Positions 9,964 to 18,392 of a stretch of DNA of 64,000 nucleotides are shown in pieces. Position numbers and translations under genes: made by a program. The DNA comes from Myxococcales bacterium (lineage in GTDB: Bacteria; Myxococcota_A; SURF-8), in NCBI GenBank assembly GCA_003598065.1, contig QZKR01000176.1:1-64000 (forward strand), in the 5' to 3' direction. Each line of letters begins with the position of its first letter. The first letter of the stretch is position 1. The notes below the pieces were generated by a model. It worked only from the letters and a program-made list of their open reading frames with translations, had not been told where the DNA came from and searched no databases.

Positions 9964-11400
9964 TCATATCTTCCGTTGCAAAGAGAACACGCAGGCGCAG
10001 ACTCGTTTACCGGCGCCCGAGACGGGGTCGAATTTCGCTTTCCGGGCGCGCCGAGGGCGGCGGAATGAGCCTTTACCCTGCTTCGCGCAGGCCGAGCAGT
10101 TCGATGGCTGCGCCGATGGTGGCCTGGGTGATTTTAACGGCAAAGGGGATGTCGAGGGTTTCCACGGCGTCCGGGCCGCCGAGGCAATGGTAATATGGTA
10201 ATAGGGATTCCGGAAATCGGCCGTGTCGGTCAGCATCAGGGCCGGTCTGTCGTAAAGCCAGAAGGCGGCGTGGTCCGAACGCCGCAGGTCCGCGAAAAGA
10301 TCCGAATTCTTCTGATTGTCGGTCAGTTCGATGACGACGAGCGGCAGGCCCACCGCCTCGCCCCAGAAGGCGAGGCCGTCGCTGGCCGGCCGGGCGCGCT
10401 CGTCCGCGATCACCGCCAGGAAATCGCCGCGATTCTCGCGCGCTTCGAGCCAGGCCGCCGCCTCGCGAAACAGGAGGTCGAAGCCGATAGGCATTTCCTG
10501 GGAGTTGGGCCGGGAATCCGTGTAGGCCATCGTTTCGTAGACGAACGCCGCCGCGATCGCATCGCCGCGCGCATCGGCGTCCTCCGCGTAGTCCAACGAC
10601 CCGACGAGACCGGATTCCTCTTCGTCCCAGCAGGCCAGAATCAGCGTGTTCGAAAAATTCGCGTCGGCCAGGACGCGCGCGGTTTCCAAGAGCGCCGCCA
10701 CGCCCGAGCCGTTGTCGTCCGCTCCGGGGCAATCGGCGATGTGGTCGTAATGGGCCGAAATCAGGATCTGGACGCCCTGCGGATCGAGGCCGGGCTTTCT
10801 TCCGATGACGTTGACGCCCGTGCCGTAGTTCAATCGCTCCGTCTCGTAGCCGTATTCGGCGAAGCGTTCGGCGCAGAGATCCTGGACGGCCTGCCAGTGC
10901 GGGCTGCCGGGCACGCGCTCCTGGGCGATGAAATTTAAATCCTCGGCGTACGCCGTCTGATCGACGGCCATGACGTAAGGCTCGATAGATTCAGGATCCT
11001 CCGGCGCGTCCTCCGTATCGCCGTCGCTTTCGAATTCCTCGCTTTCGGGTCCGTCCTGATCCGCGTCCAATTCGGCGCGCTCGCCCTCTTCGTCCGCGTC
11101 GCCGTCCGAATCGCCGTCGCTGGCGTCCCCGTCAAAGTCGCCGTCACCTGTATCTCCATCGGGGCTGTCGCCGTCCGCGTCTCCATCGGGAGCGTCGTTT
11201 TCTATGTCTCCATCGGTCGCGTCGCCGTCTGTGTCTCCGTCGAGAGCGCCGTTTTCTGTGTCTCCATCGGTCGCGTCGCCGTCCGTGTCGTTTCCTTCAC
11301 AGGAAATCGAGAGAAGCATGCCGCACAGCGCCAAAGCAGCGACCATCGACCCCAGCCATGCCGGCAGCGGCGATTCTTTCGTTTTCCGAAATTCGATCAT
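9964..11400 (-). CDS. M28-family zinc peptidase lipoprotein (copy B), C-terminus altered by frameshift
   Basis: A 478-residue paralogue of copy A. The ATG at 11400, with GAGGTGG upstream, matches the start of copy A. It has a lipobox (LSISC) and a DGD/DGE spacer shorter than in copy A. The metal-binding motifs are AHYDH, GADDN and DEEE. In the next motif Glu replaces the Asp of copy A (VYETMAYTD). Directly after the last ligand His (NPYYH) an 8-bp tandem duplication at 10187-10202 shifts the frame. The ancestral ending (CLGGPDAVETL..., still readable in another frame to 10073) is replaced by about 75 basic, low-complexity residues. The active-site residues remain but the last helix is lost, so function is doubtful. 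A sequencing error cannot be excluded. Confidence 0.8.
   Translation of the reverse strand: MIEFRKTKESPLPAWLGSMVAALALCGMLLSISCEGNDTDGDATDGDTENGALDGDTDGDATDGDIENDAPDGDADGDSPDGDTGDGDFDGDASDGDSDGDADEEGERAELDADQDGPESEEFESDGDTEDAPEDPESIEPYVMAVDQTAYAEDLNFIAQERVPGSPHWQAVQDLCAERFAEYGYETERLNYGTGVNVIGRKPGLDPQGVQILISAHYDHIADCPGADDNGSGVAALLETARVLADANFSNTLILACWDEEESGLVGSLDYAEDADARGDAIAAAFVYETMAYTDSRPNSQEMPIGFDLLFREAAAWLEARENRGDFLAVIADERARPASDGLAFWGEAVGLPLVVIELTDNQKNSDLFADLRRSDHAAFWLYDRPALMLTDTADFRNPYYHITIASAARTPWKPSTSPLPLKSPRPPSAQPSNCSACAKQGKGSFRRPRRARKAKFDPVSGAGKRVCACVFSLQRKI
10187..10202. repeat. 8-bp tandem duplication causing frameshift
   Basis: ATGGTAAT occurs twice in direct succession (10187-10194 and 10195-10202). 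Copy A has only one, slightly different, unit at the homologous place (ATGGTAGT). The extra 8 bp moves M28 copy B out of frame immediately after the codon for the metal-ligand His. Confidence 0.85.
11035..11295 (-). repeat. Degenerate DGD-coding tandem repeat (copy B tether)
   Basis: This low-complexity segment encodes the DGD-rich spacer of M28 copy B. Blocks containing TCTCCATCGG and GCGTCGCCGTC recur (plus-strand view). Confidence 0.7.
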
Positions 11401-11606
11401 GTTCCACCTCGAACGGTTTGAAGAATGGCGCAAATCGAGCGACCGACGCAAAGCGTAGTTTGCCTGCGCCCGGAGGCGCGGTCAAGCTTTGCCTGGACCG
11501 CGTCGCACGGTATTTGCCGGTTTTGAATGAATTCGAGTATCCTTTCTTTGAGTCAATCAACGCTCGTTTGGCTGTTCACTCGAACCGAACGCGAGGAGAC
11601 CGAAAC

Positions 11607-12986
11607 ATGCGCACACCCGGCTCATGGTCCCGAGCCGCATGGATGGCGGCCGCCTTTTGCATCATGGTCTGGTGCGGAGGATGCGGCGGATCGTCTCTCG
11701 ACAAAATGTCATCGCCCTTGCCGGACGAGGACGACGAGGCGTCGTCGGATTCGGAGAAGGCCGATGGAGACGAAGAGGGGGCGGACGGGGACGAAGAACC
11801 GTTTTCGGAAGAAGAATCGCCGCCGGACGGAGACGCCGACGGTCCCGAGGACGCTTGGGCGTTCGACGGTCCGATCTCCCAAGAGATGTTGGAAAATTAC
11901 CTGAGCCGCGCCGTTTCGCACCAGTTTCTATATACCGACAACGATCCCGCCCTTTTGGAAGACGACATCCGGATGTTCACGGACATCGGTGCGAAGTTCA
12001 TCGGTCGCGCCTCGATCATCTGGGACACGCCTAACGACATCGACGCCTTCTTCGAGCAGGCGGCGGCCACAGCCGCGCAGGCGCATGCCGCCGACCCGAC
12101 GCTTCTGCTGCAAGCCGGATTGTTCGAAACCGTGGACACGGGGGTGAACGACGTCCCCGTCCCCGCCTGGGCGTTCGAGGCCTACGGACGAACGCCGGAA
12201 GAGCGGAACTTCCGCTACGACGAGATGCTGTATCCGGACGGCCGGCACGTCGATTTCTGGCGGGAGGGCGCCTCCGTACCCGACATCACTCGCCCGGAGA
12301 TGCAATTGTGGATTTACTACCGCGCGCGGCGCTACATCGACGGCGGCTTCGAGGCGATTCATTTCGGAGTCGTCGAGTTCATGGCCGAAACCGATCCGGG
12401 CCTGGAGACGTATTTCGACCTCTTCGACCGCGTGCGAACTTATGCGCGCGAGCACGCCCGGCGGCATTGGGTTTTGTGCGACGCCCATCATATGGTTGGC
12501 GTGGTCAAAGACGGCCATACCTTGTTCGATTTTCTTAGCTACCCCCTGCGCGTCGAGGAGGTGGAGAACGAGCCCTACCAGGGCCGGCTTGTCGCCGAAG
12601 GCGATGACCGCATCTACGGCCGCACGCTGGGCGGCGTCACGCCCGGCGGCTGGACGGCGGAGCGATTGCCTTATCTGGTGGAAGTGGACAATTGGGGCTC
12701 CAGCGGCCAGGGCGGACAGAACATCGGCGGCATCTGGATCTGGGGCTGGGATGAGATTGGCTGGTTCGCCCGCCTGAGCGAACCGGAGCGCAATCAATGG
12801 CTGGACTACGCCTGGAACTGGGTGCGGCAGACCGACGCCTACGGCCATTTCCAGTTCCCCACCCGTCGCGTGCTCGCCGACCCGGTGGGCGAGGCGTACT
12901 GGTATTACGCCAACCGTCCGAGTTCGTCCTGCGGGCTCGGGTTCAATCAGGAAGGCGCGATCAAAGCTATCTGGGAAAGTCGGTAG
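11607..12986 (+). CDS. Lipoprotein of unknown function, possibly a glycoside-hydrolase-like TIM barrel
   Basis: A 459-residue protein. The ATG at 11607 follows GAGGAGAC; the frame is open further upstream, but that would overlap the promoter of the divergent M28 gene. A hydrophobic signal ends near WCGGCGG, so lipid modification is probable. An acidic DGDEE spacer follows (about residues 35-85). The remaining 370 residues have features of an alpha/beta barrel: DIGAKFIGRASIIW, LLLQAGLFET, YIDGGFEAIHFGVVEF, RHWVLCDAH and NIGGIWIWGWDE, with several acidic residues at strand ends that could serve in catalysis. I cannot assign a named family. Its place between peptidase and GH92 mannosidase lipoproteins suggests polymer degradation at the cell surface. 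Confidence 0.7.
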   Translation: MRTPGSWSRAAWMAAAFCIMVWCGGCGGSSLDKMSSPLPDEDDEASSDSEKADGDEEGADGDEEPFSEEESPPDGDADGPEDAWAFDGPISQEMLENYLSRAVSHQFLYTDNDPALLEDDIRMFTDIGAKFIGRASIIWDTPNDIDAFFEQAAATAAQAHAADPTLLLQAGLFETVDTGVNDVPVPAWAFEAYGRTPEERNFRYDEMLYPDGRHVDFWREGASVPDITRPEMQLWIYYRARRYIDGGFEAIHFGVVEFMAETDPGLETYFDLFDRVRTYAREHARRHWVLCDAHHMVGVVKDGHTLFDFLSYPLRVEEVENEPYQGRLVAEGDDRIYGRTLGGVTPGGWTAERLPYLVEVDNWGSSGQGGQNIGGIWIWGWDEIGWFARLSEPERNQWLDYAWNWVRQTDAYGHFQFPTRRVLADPVGEAYWYYANRPSSSCGLGFNQEGAIKAIWESR

Positions 12987-13015
12987 CTTGCAACAAATCC
13001 GCCGCTCGCATCGGC

Positions 13016-15379
13016 TTATTCCCTCTTCTCCATCACGAATTTAAGCTCTCCGCCTTTCTTCAACTGCGTCCACGTCAGCACGGGGGCCGGCAGCGCTTCG
13101 CCGTTCCAGAGGATTTGCGTAGGCGCGGAGCCGTCGCCCAAAGGGCCTTCGGCGACGACGAGCAGCGGCTTCGCCTCGACGCCCACCGCCGTTTCGACGC
13201 GCGCGAACAGCGGGCAGGCGAGATAGTAAATCTCCGTGCCGGGGATCGGGTAGAGGCCCAGCGCCGACCAGACGTACCACGCCGAGAGCGTTCCCGCGTC
13301 GTCGTTGCCGGCCAGACCGTCGGGCGTGTTCTTGAAGAAGGAACGCCGCACCCAGCGCACGTGTTCGCAGGCGAGATCGGCGCGGCCGGCGGCGGAGAAG
13401 AGATACGGCGTATGAATGCCCGGCTCGTTGCCGAACCAGAAATATTGGCGCGCCGCGCCGATGAGTTCCGGATCGCCCGTCGCCTGGACCTCTTCCTCCT
13501 CGGTCGCCGACAGCGCGAAAAACTCCGTCAGCCGTGAGACGAAAGCCTCTTTCCCGCCCATCAGCTCCATCAATCCTTGCGCGTCGTGCGGCGCGAACCA
13601 GAGGTACTGCCAGGCGTCGCCTTCGACGTAGGGCCCCGACTGGCCGGGGAAGTAGGTGGCCAGCCGGGTCGGGTCGAAGTCGTTCACGTTCGCGAACGTC
13701 CCGTCGCGGTTGCGGCCGAGGAAAAATTGCAATTCGGAATGCCAGAGATTTTTATAGTTGTAGCGCGACGCGCAAAAAATTTCTTTCTCCGCTTCGCGGT
13801 CAAGCGCCGCGGCGAAGGCGCAGAGCGCCTCGTCGGCGACGGAAAGCTCCTGCGTGACCGACACCGAGCCGCCGTACTCGTTGGCGGGAATCCAGCCCAA
13901 TTCCAGGTAGGCCTCCGCACCCCCACGGCCGAGGTAGCCCGAACCTTTCGGGGGATCCTGCTTCGCCGTCAGCATCAGGAGATCGAAAGCTTCCTCGGCG
14001 GGGAAGTCGATGCCCTTCAGATAAGCGTCGGCGACGACCACCTCCGCCGGTTGGCCGACCATCGTATTTGATTCACCGTTGGCGATCGGCCACTTCGGGA
14101 AATAACCGCCCTCCTTGGCCATCGCCATCAGGGCGTAGGTCATCTCGCGCTGGAAATCGGGATAGAAAACGGTGAGCAGCGGGTGCTGCGTGCGGTAGGT
14201 GTCCCAGAGCGAGAAGTCGCTGTAGTAGCGGCCCCATGTCGCCGCGTGCGGCTGAAGGTCGAAGCCGAAGTATCGCCCGTCTACGTCGCTCTCGATCGTC
14301 GGCATCATGAAGGCGTGATAGAGAGCGGTGTAGAAGATCGTCCGTTCGTCGTCCGTCCCACCCTCGGCGCGGAACACCTTGAGCACATCGGCCCAGGCGC
14401 GCTCCGTCCCGGCGCGGATCTCCTCGAACGTCTTCCCTTTGGTTTCGGCTTCGAGATTCCGCTTCGCGCCTTCGATCGACACGTAAGACACGCCGATCTG
14501 CGCTTCGATCCGTTCGGCGGTGTCGTAGCAGAAGATCGCCTTGCAGGCCCGGTTCTCGCAGCGCAGTCCGTCGCCCGCAATGTCTCGGCCGACGAAGCTC
14601 AGACGGTCGGCGGGCGCGGCCAGTTCGCCGTAGAAATAGGCGGCGTAGCCGCCGGTGCCGGCGGAAAGGGGGCCGATGTTGTGCGTGAAGCCGGAGAACG
14701 CCGCCCGCGCCGCATCGGCGGCGATCGCGCCGTCCTTGACAAGCCCCAGGCCGTGCTCGACATCGACGATCAGGCAACGCGCGCCCAGGGCGTCGGCCGG
14801 GAACGTGTAGCGATGCGCGCCGACGCGCGTCGAGGCGGTCAGTTCGGCGACGACGCCCGTCTCCAGTTCGACGCGGTAATAGCCCGGCGCGGCCGTCTCC
14901 GTGTCGGCTTTCTTGCGGGCCCGCCAGTCGGCTTCGCGCGTCGGCGGGTCGGGTGCGGCGAGGACCGGCATGGCCAGCACCGAACCGTAGTCCGGCGCGC
15001 CCGTGCCGACGACGTGCGTATGGACGAAGCCGGTGATGGCAGGATCGTCGTAGAAGTAACCGGAGCAGTGCTGAAACAACGACGCCGTACCGTCCTCGCG
15101 CTGCGTGTCCGGCGAGAGCTTCACCAGCCCGAACGGCGCGGTCGCGCCGGGCAGATCGGAGCCGACGCCCCACTGGCCGTAGCCGCCGGTGGCGATGAAC
15201 GGATTGACGTATTCCAGCAGCGCCAGGCCGTCGTCGCCCGATTCTTCCTCCGTTTCGGCGTCGCCGTCGGCGCCTGGCGCGTCGGCGTCGCCGGGATCGT
15301 GGAGAAAATCCTCGCCGCTGCAGGCGGCCAGCAGAAAAATCGATAGACCCAGGCAACTCCAGCTTCGCCGCGCGTTCAT
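13016..15379 (-). CDS. GH92 family alpha-mannosidase lipoprotein
   Basis: A 787-residue exported enzyme. The signal peptide ends in LLAAC, then an acidic DGDADAPGADGD tether. The catalytic region starts with YVNPFIATGG, GATAPFGLVKLSPDT and continues to GNDDAGTLSAWYVWSALGLYPI, which are hallmarks of glycoside hydrolase family 92. These Ca-dependent exo-enzymes remove alpha-mannose from N-glycans or yeast mannan, mostly alpha-1,2. The GYFPKWP and YSDFSLWDTYRT segments of the alpha/alpha barrel are also visible. Length is normal for GH92. The ATG has GAGAGG upstream. It is the only clear glycosidase in the window. It converges with the unknown lipoprotein gene across 29 bp. Confidence 0.92.
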   Translation of the reverse strand: MNARRSWSCLGLSIFLLAACSGEDFLHDPGDADAPGADGDAETEEESGDDGLALLEYVNPFIATGGYGQWGVGSDLPGATAPFGLVKLSPDTQREDGTASLFQHCSGYFYDDPAITGFVHTHVVGTGAPDYGSVLAMPVLAAPDPPTREADWRARKKADTETAAPGYYRVELETGVVAELTASTRVGAHRYTFPADALGARCLIVDVEHGLGLVKDGAIAADAARAAFSGFTHNIGPLSAGTGGYAAYFYGELAAPADRLSFVGRDIAGDGLRCENRACKAIFCYDTAERIEAQIGVSYVSIEGAKRNLEAETKGKTFEEIRAGTERAWADVLKVFRAEGGTDDERTIFYTALYHAFMMPTIESDVDGRYFGFDLQPHAATWGRYYSDFSLWDTYRTQHPLLTVFYPDFQREMTYALMAMAKEGGYFPKWPIANGESNTMVGQPAEVVVADAYLKGIDFPAEEAFDLLMLTAKQDPPKGSGYLGRGGAEAYLELGWIPANEYGGSVSVTQELSVADEALCAFAAALDREAEKEIFCASRYNYKNLWHSELQFFLGRNRDGTFANVNDFDPTRLATYFPGQSGPYVEGDAWQYLWFAPHDAQGLMELMGGKEAFVSRLTEFFALSATEEEEVQATGDPELIGAARQYFWFGNEPGIHTPYLFSAAGRADLACEHVRWVRRSFFKNTPDGLAGNDDAGTLSAWYVWSALGLYPIPGTEIYYLACPLFARVETAVGVEAKPLLVVAEGPLGDGSAPTQILWNGEALPAPVLTWTQLKKGGELKFVMEKRE

Positions 15380-15577
15380 GGGGTCCTCTCAAATCGAGGG
15401 TCGGCGACGGATCGTCCTGATCGGCGCGTTCCCTTAAGCAGCATCCTCAAAGTCGCTTGCGGTGTCAATGGGGGTGTCCGAGGGCGCTTCATTGGCGTAG
15501 CGGCGACGCCCAGCGAGGTATTGGGATCTGGGTGGAAGGCAAGCCGCCGGCTTGGCCGCTTGAATCGCACCGCAAAA

Positions 15578-18163
15578 TTACATGCGGTTTTCGTGCGCGT
15601 GGCGGATTTTCGCCGCGAGGTCCTCGATGTCGCAGGGTTTCTGGAGATAATCGTCCGCGCCCAGTTTCATTCCCTCGATGGCGTTTTCCATCGAGGCGTG
15701 GCCCGACAGGAGGATCACCGCCAGTTCGGGCGTGGCGTTCTTGATCGCCTTGAGCACCTCCAGACCGCTCATGCCCGGCATCAGCACGTCCAGCACGACG
15801 ACGTCGAAGGATTGGCGCGCCAGGATGGCGAGGGCGGTGACGCCGTCGGGAGCGCCCTGCACGTCCAGGCCCCGGCGGATCAGCCGCTTGCTCAGATGCT
15901 CCACGTATTCGGTTTCGTCGTCCACCAGCAGCACCTTGAGCCGGTATTCGGAGGCCGGCGCCTCCAAGGGGACTACTTTTTGCAGCGGGCAGTCCTTTTC
16001 GTCCGAGCCCTGATGCGCCTTGTTCCAGAACATCGCCAGGGCCTCGGCGGCGCTGTGGAAGATATGGTCCTCGCCGATGTGCTCGTAGAGGTGGGAACGG
16101 TGCAGCGTGTCGATGACCCGCTCGTTGAGGCCGGTGAAGGCGATGTCGTAGCCGCCGCTGCGCAGCCGGTCGATGATCAGCGCCAGCTGCTCCTCGCCGG
16201 AGGCGTCCAGTTCGGTGATGCCGTTGGATTTGAAGAGGATGTACTTCAACTCCGGCATCGCCCGCACGCGTTCCAGAATCTCGTCTTCCAGGTAACTCGT
16301 GTTGGCGAAGAAGAGGGGGCCGTCGAAGCGGATGACGGCGATGTGCTTGCACTGCTTGAGCCGCAGACGGTTGGCGTTGCGCAGGTGGCCGTCGTGCCAG
16401 AGCGACAGCTCGGCGATGGCCGGCTTCATCTTCCGATAGAGGAACATGCCGACCGACAGCGCCACGCCCAGCAGGATGCCCCGGTCGAGGTGCGGGGCGA
16501 AGAAGAGGGTGGCGGCGAAGCTGATGACGGCGATGACCCCGTCCGAGCGCTTGACGCGCCAGGCGTGGACGACGCCCTTGACGTTGATCAGTCCGATCAC
16601 GGCCATCATGATGACGGCCGCCAGAACCGATTGGGGCAGGTGGTACAAGAGGGGCGTGAAGAACAGCAGCGTAAGCACCACCATGCCGCTGGTGAAAACG
16701 CTCGCCATGCCGGTGACCGCCCCCGCCTGGATGTTCACCGCCGAGCGGGAGAAAGAGCCGGAAACGGCGTAGCTCTGCCCGAAGGAGCCGAGCATGTTGG
16801 CCAGCCCCTGGCCGATCAGCTCCTGATTGGGATCGAGCCGCTGGCCCGTGCGGGCCGCCATCGCCTTGGCGATGGAAATGGCCTCCATGAAGCCCAGGAT
16901 GGAGATGATGATCGCCGAAAGAAAGAGCTTGCCCAAAACGGACATGTCGAATTTGGGCACGGCCAGTTTCGGCAGCCCCTCGGGGATTTGGCCGACCACC
17001 GCGCCCGACCCGACCATCTGAATTTTGTCGAAATCGATGGGCGTATTGCCGATCTTGATGCGCCACAAGCGGCCGTCGGACGATTTTCCCGCCGGGACGT
17101 TTCCCTCCGGATAGAAGCGCAGCCGGCCCTGCCCTTCGTCCACCGCCTCGAAGAGCATCCCTCTCAGGCGGGTGCGGATCTGGCTGGCTTCCTCGTTCAA
17201 CTCGGTCAGATGCTGGCCGATGAGACCGGCTTTCAAGTGCAGTTCCAGCGCCTTTTCCGGCGGCAGGGGCGCGCTTGGCTCCGCCGGCGGAGCCGTGACG
17301 TCGATGTGGCGCGCCGCGTGGCAGCTCGTGCAAATCTTGCCGTGCGCGGCTTCGATTTTTTCGACTTTGGGGTTCAGCAGCGTCCGCGCGTTGCTGGTCG
17401 ATGCAATCTCGCCCGTCCGCTCGTTGAATTGCCGGAGCAGATCCTGAACTTCGGGGGATTCGATGGCGGACGCCATGGTCGTGCGGTTGCGTTCGAAACC
17501 GAAGCCCCAGGAGAGGAGCGTCGTCAGGGCGACGGCCGCGAGAACGTAGGGAAGGCGCGGATTGATCCGCTTGAGGATCACCATCACCGCCAGGGCCAGC
17601 ACGCCCAGGCTCAGCGTGGGCCAGTGGCGGTAATGGAGCGCCGCCGCGATCACCCGCCAGACGGTTTCATAGTGATGCTCGGCCTTGTCCACGCTCACGC
17701 CGAACATCTCGCCCAGCTGGCTGGTGGCGATGATGATCGCGGCGGCGTTGGTGAAACCGATGACGACGGGATGGGAAAGGAAATTCACCACGACGCCGAG
17801 CCGAAACACGCCCAGGGCGAACTGGAACGCACCCACCAGCAGAGCCAGCAGGATGGCATAGGCGACATAGGCTTCGCCGCCCGCCGTGGCCAAAGGCTCC
17901 AGGGTGGCGGCGGTCATCAGCGAAACGACGGCGACGGGGCCCGTGGCCAACTGCCGGCTGGAACCGAAGAGGGCCGCGACCATCGGCGGGAGGAAGGCGG
18001 CGTAAAGGCCGTAATAAGGAGGCAGACCGGCCAGCTTGGCGTAAGCCACCGACTGCGGGATCAGGACCAGCGCCACCGTGAGGCCGGCGATTAAATCGGC
18101 CCATAGCTTTTGTTTATTATAACTTTCAAACCACTCTAGGAATGGGAAGAATCGCCTCAGCAT
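15578..18163 (-). CDS. SulP anion transporter with periplasmic CXXCH insert, STAS and receiver domains
   Basis: An 861-residue fusion; ATG at 18163 is preferred to an in-frame TTG at 18193. Residues 1-225 and 390-580 form the SulP membrane core (PPYYGLYAAFLPP, GFMEAISIAKAMA, SGSFSRSAVN), which exchanges or co-transports anions such as sulfate or bicarbonate. Between the two halves is an unusual hydrophilic insert (about 226-388) with CTSCH at 278-282, a c-type heme attachment motif, on the expected periplasmic side. A STAS domain follows (about 600-715) with DASG at 653-656. Last is a CheY-like receiver (740-861) with acidic pair D748/D749, phospho-acceptor D792 and K842. The neighbouring divergent operon encodes kinases and receivers, so phosphorylation control of transport is the obvious inference. 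The CXXCH insert is not part of ordinary SulP proteins. Confidence 0.88.
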   Translation of the reverse strand: MLRRFFPFLEWFESYNKQKLWADLIAGLTVALVLIPQSVAYAKLAGLPPYYGLYAAFLPPMVAALFGSSRQLATGPVAVVSLMTAATLEPLATAGGEAYVAYAILLALLVGAFQFALGVFRLGVVVNFLSHPVVIGFTNAAAIIIATSQLGEMFGVSVDKAEHHYETVWRVIAAALHYRHWPTLSLGVLALAVMVILKRINPRLPYVLAAVALTTLLSWGFGFERNRTTMASAIESPEVQDLLRQFNERTGEIASTSNARTLLNPKVEKIEAAHGKICTSCHAARHIDVTAPPAEPSAPLPPEKALELHLKAGLIGQHLTELNEEASQIRTRLRGMLFEAVDEGQGRLRFYPEGNVPAGKSSDGRLWRIKIGNTPIDFDKIQMVGSGAVVGQIPEGLPKLAVPKFDMSVLGKLFLSAIIISILGFMEAISIAKAMAARTGQRLDPNQELIGQGLANMLGSFGQSYAVSGSFSRSAVNIQAGAVTGMASVFTSGMVVLTLLFFTPLLYHLPQSVLAAVIMMAVIGLINVKGVVHAWRVKRSDGVIAVISFAATLFFAPHLDRGILLGVALSVGMFLYRKMKPAIAELSLWHDGHLRNANRLRLKQCKHIAVIRFDGPLFFANTSYLEDEILERVRAMPELKYILFKSNGITELDASGEEQLALIIDRLRSGGYDIAFTGLNERVIDTLHRSHLYEHIGEDHIFHSAAEALAMFWNKAHQGSDEKDCPLQKVVPLEAPASEYRLKVLLVDDETEYVEHLSKRLIRRGLDVQGAPDGVTALAILARQSFDVVVLDVLMPGMSGLEVLKAIKNATPELAVILLSGHASMENAIEGMKLGADDYLQKPCDIEDLAAKIRHAHENRM

Positions 18164-18298
18164 CGAGTCTGCCTTCAAGGCTAGCGACAGCAAGGATTCG
18201 CAATTTTGCGGTGCTGCTTGATGGGCAACCCTATCATCGACCGCGGCCCTCGCGCAAGAAACATTTTGAAATGATTATGGAAGCGACACTGGATGTTC

Positions 18299-18327
18299 TT
18301 GACACCCCTGGAAAATTCTCATAGCCT
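18299..18327 (+). promoter_or_regulatory. Possible sigma-70 promoter for the signalling operon
   Basis: TTGACA (18299-18304) is a perfect -35 box. After 17 bp comes TAGCCT (18322-18327), which matches three of six -10 bases. The first gene of the operon starts at 18393. The -10 is weak, so an activator may be needed. Confidence 0.4.
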
Positions 18328-18392
18328 AGGCTTATCGTTGCATCGTGGATCTAACGAAGCCACTCGTCACTTCTTCGAGCGCGAGAAGGACA

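Noticed and set aside
10073-10732. Separate gene in the second frame of M28 copy B
   Set aside because: Only its 3' part is meaningful, as the displaced ending of copy B; the rest is a shadow, so it is reported as a frameshift instead.
15567-18214. 13-bp inverted repeat GCACCGCAAAATT / AATTTTGCGGTGC flanking the SulP gene
   Set aside because: Matches of this length are expected many times by chance in 64 kb and the flanks show no further similarity, so it is not taken as a mobile-element end.
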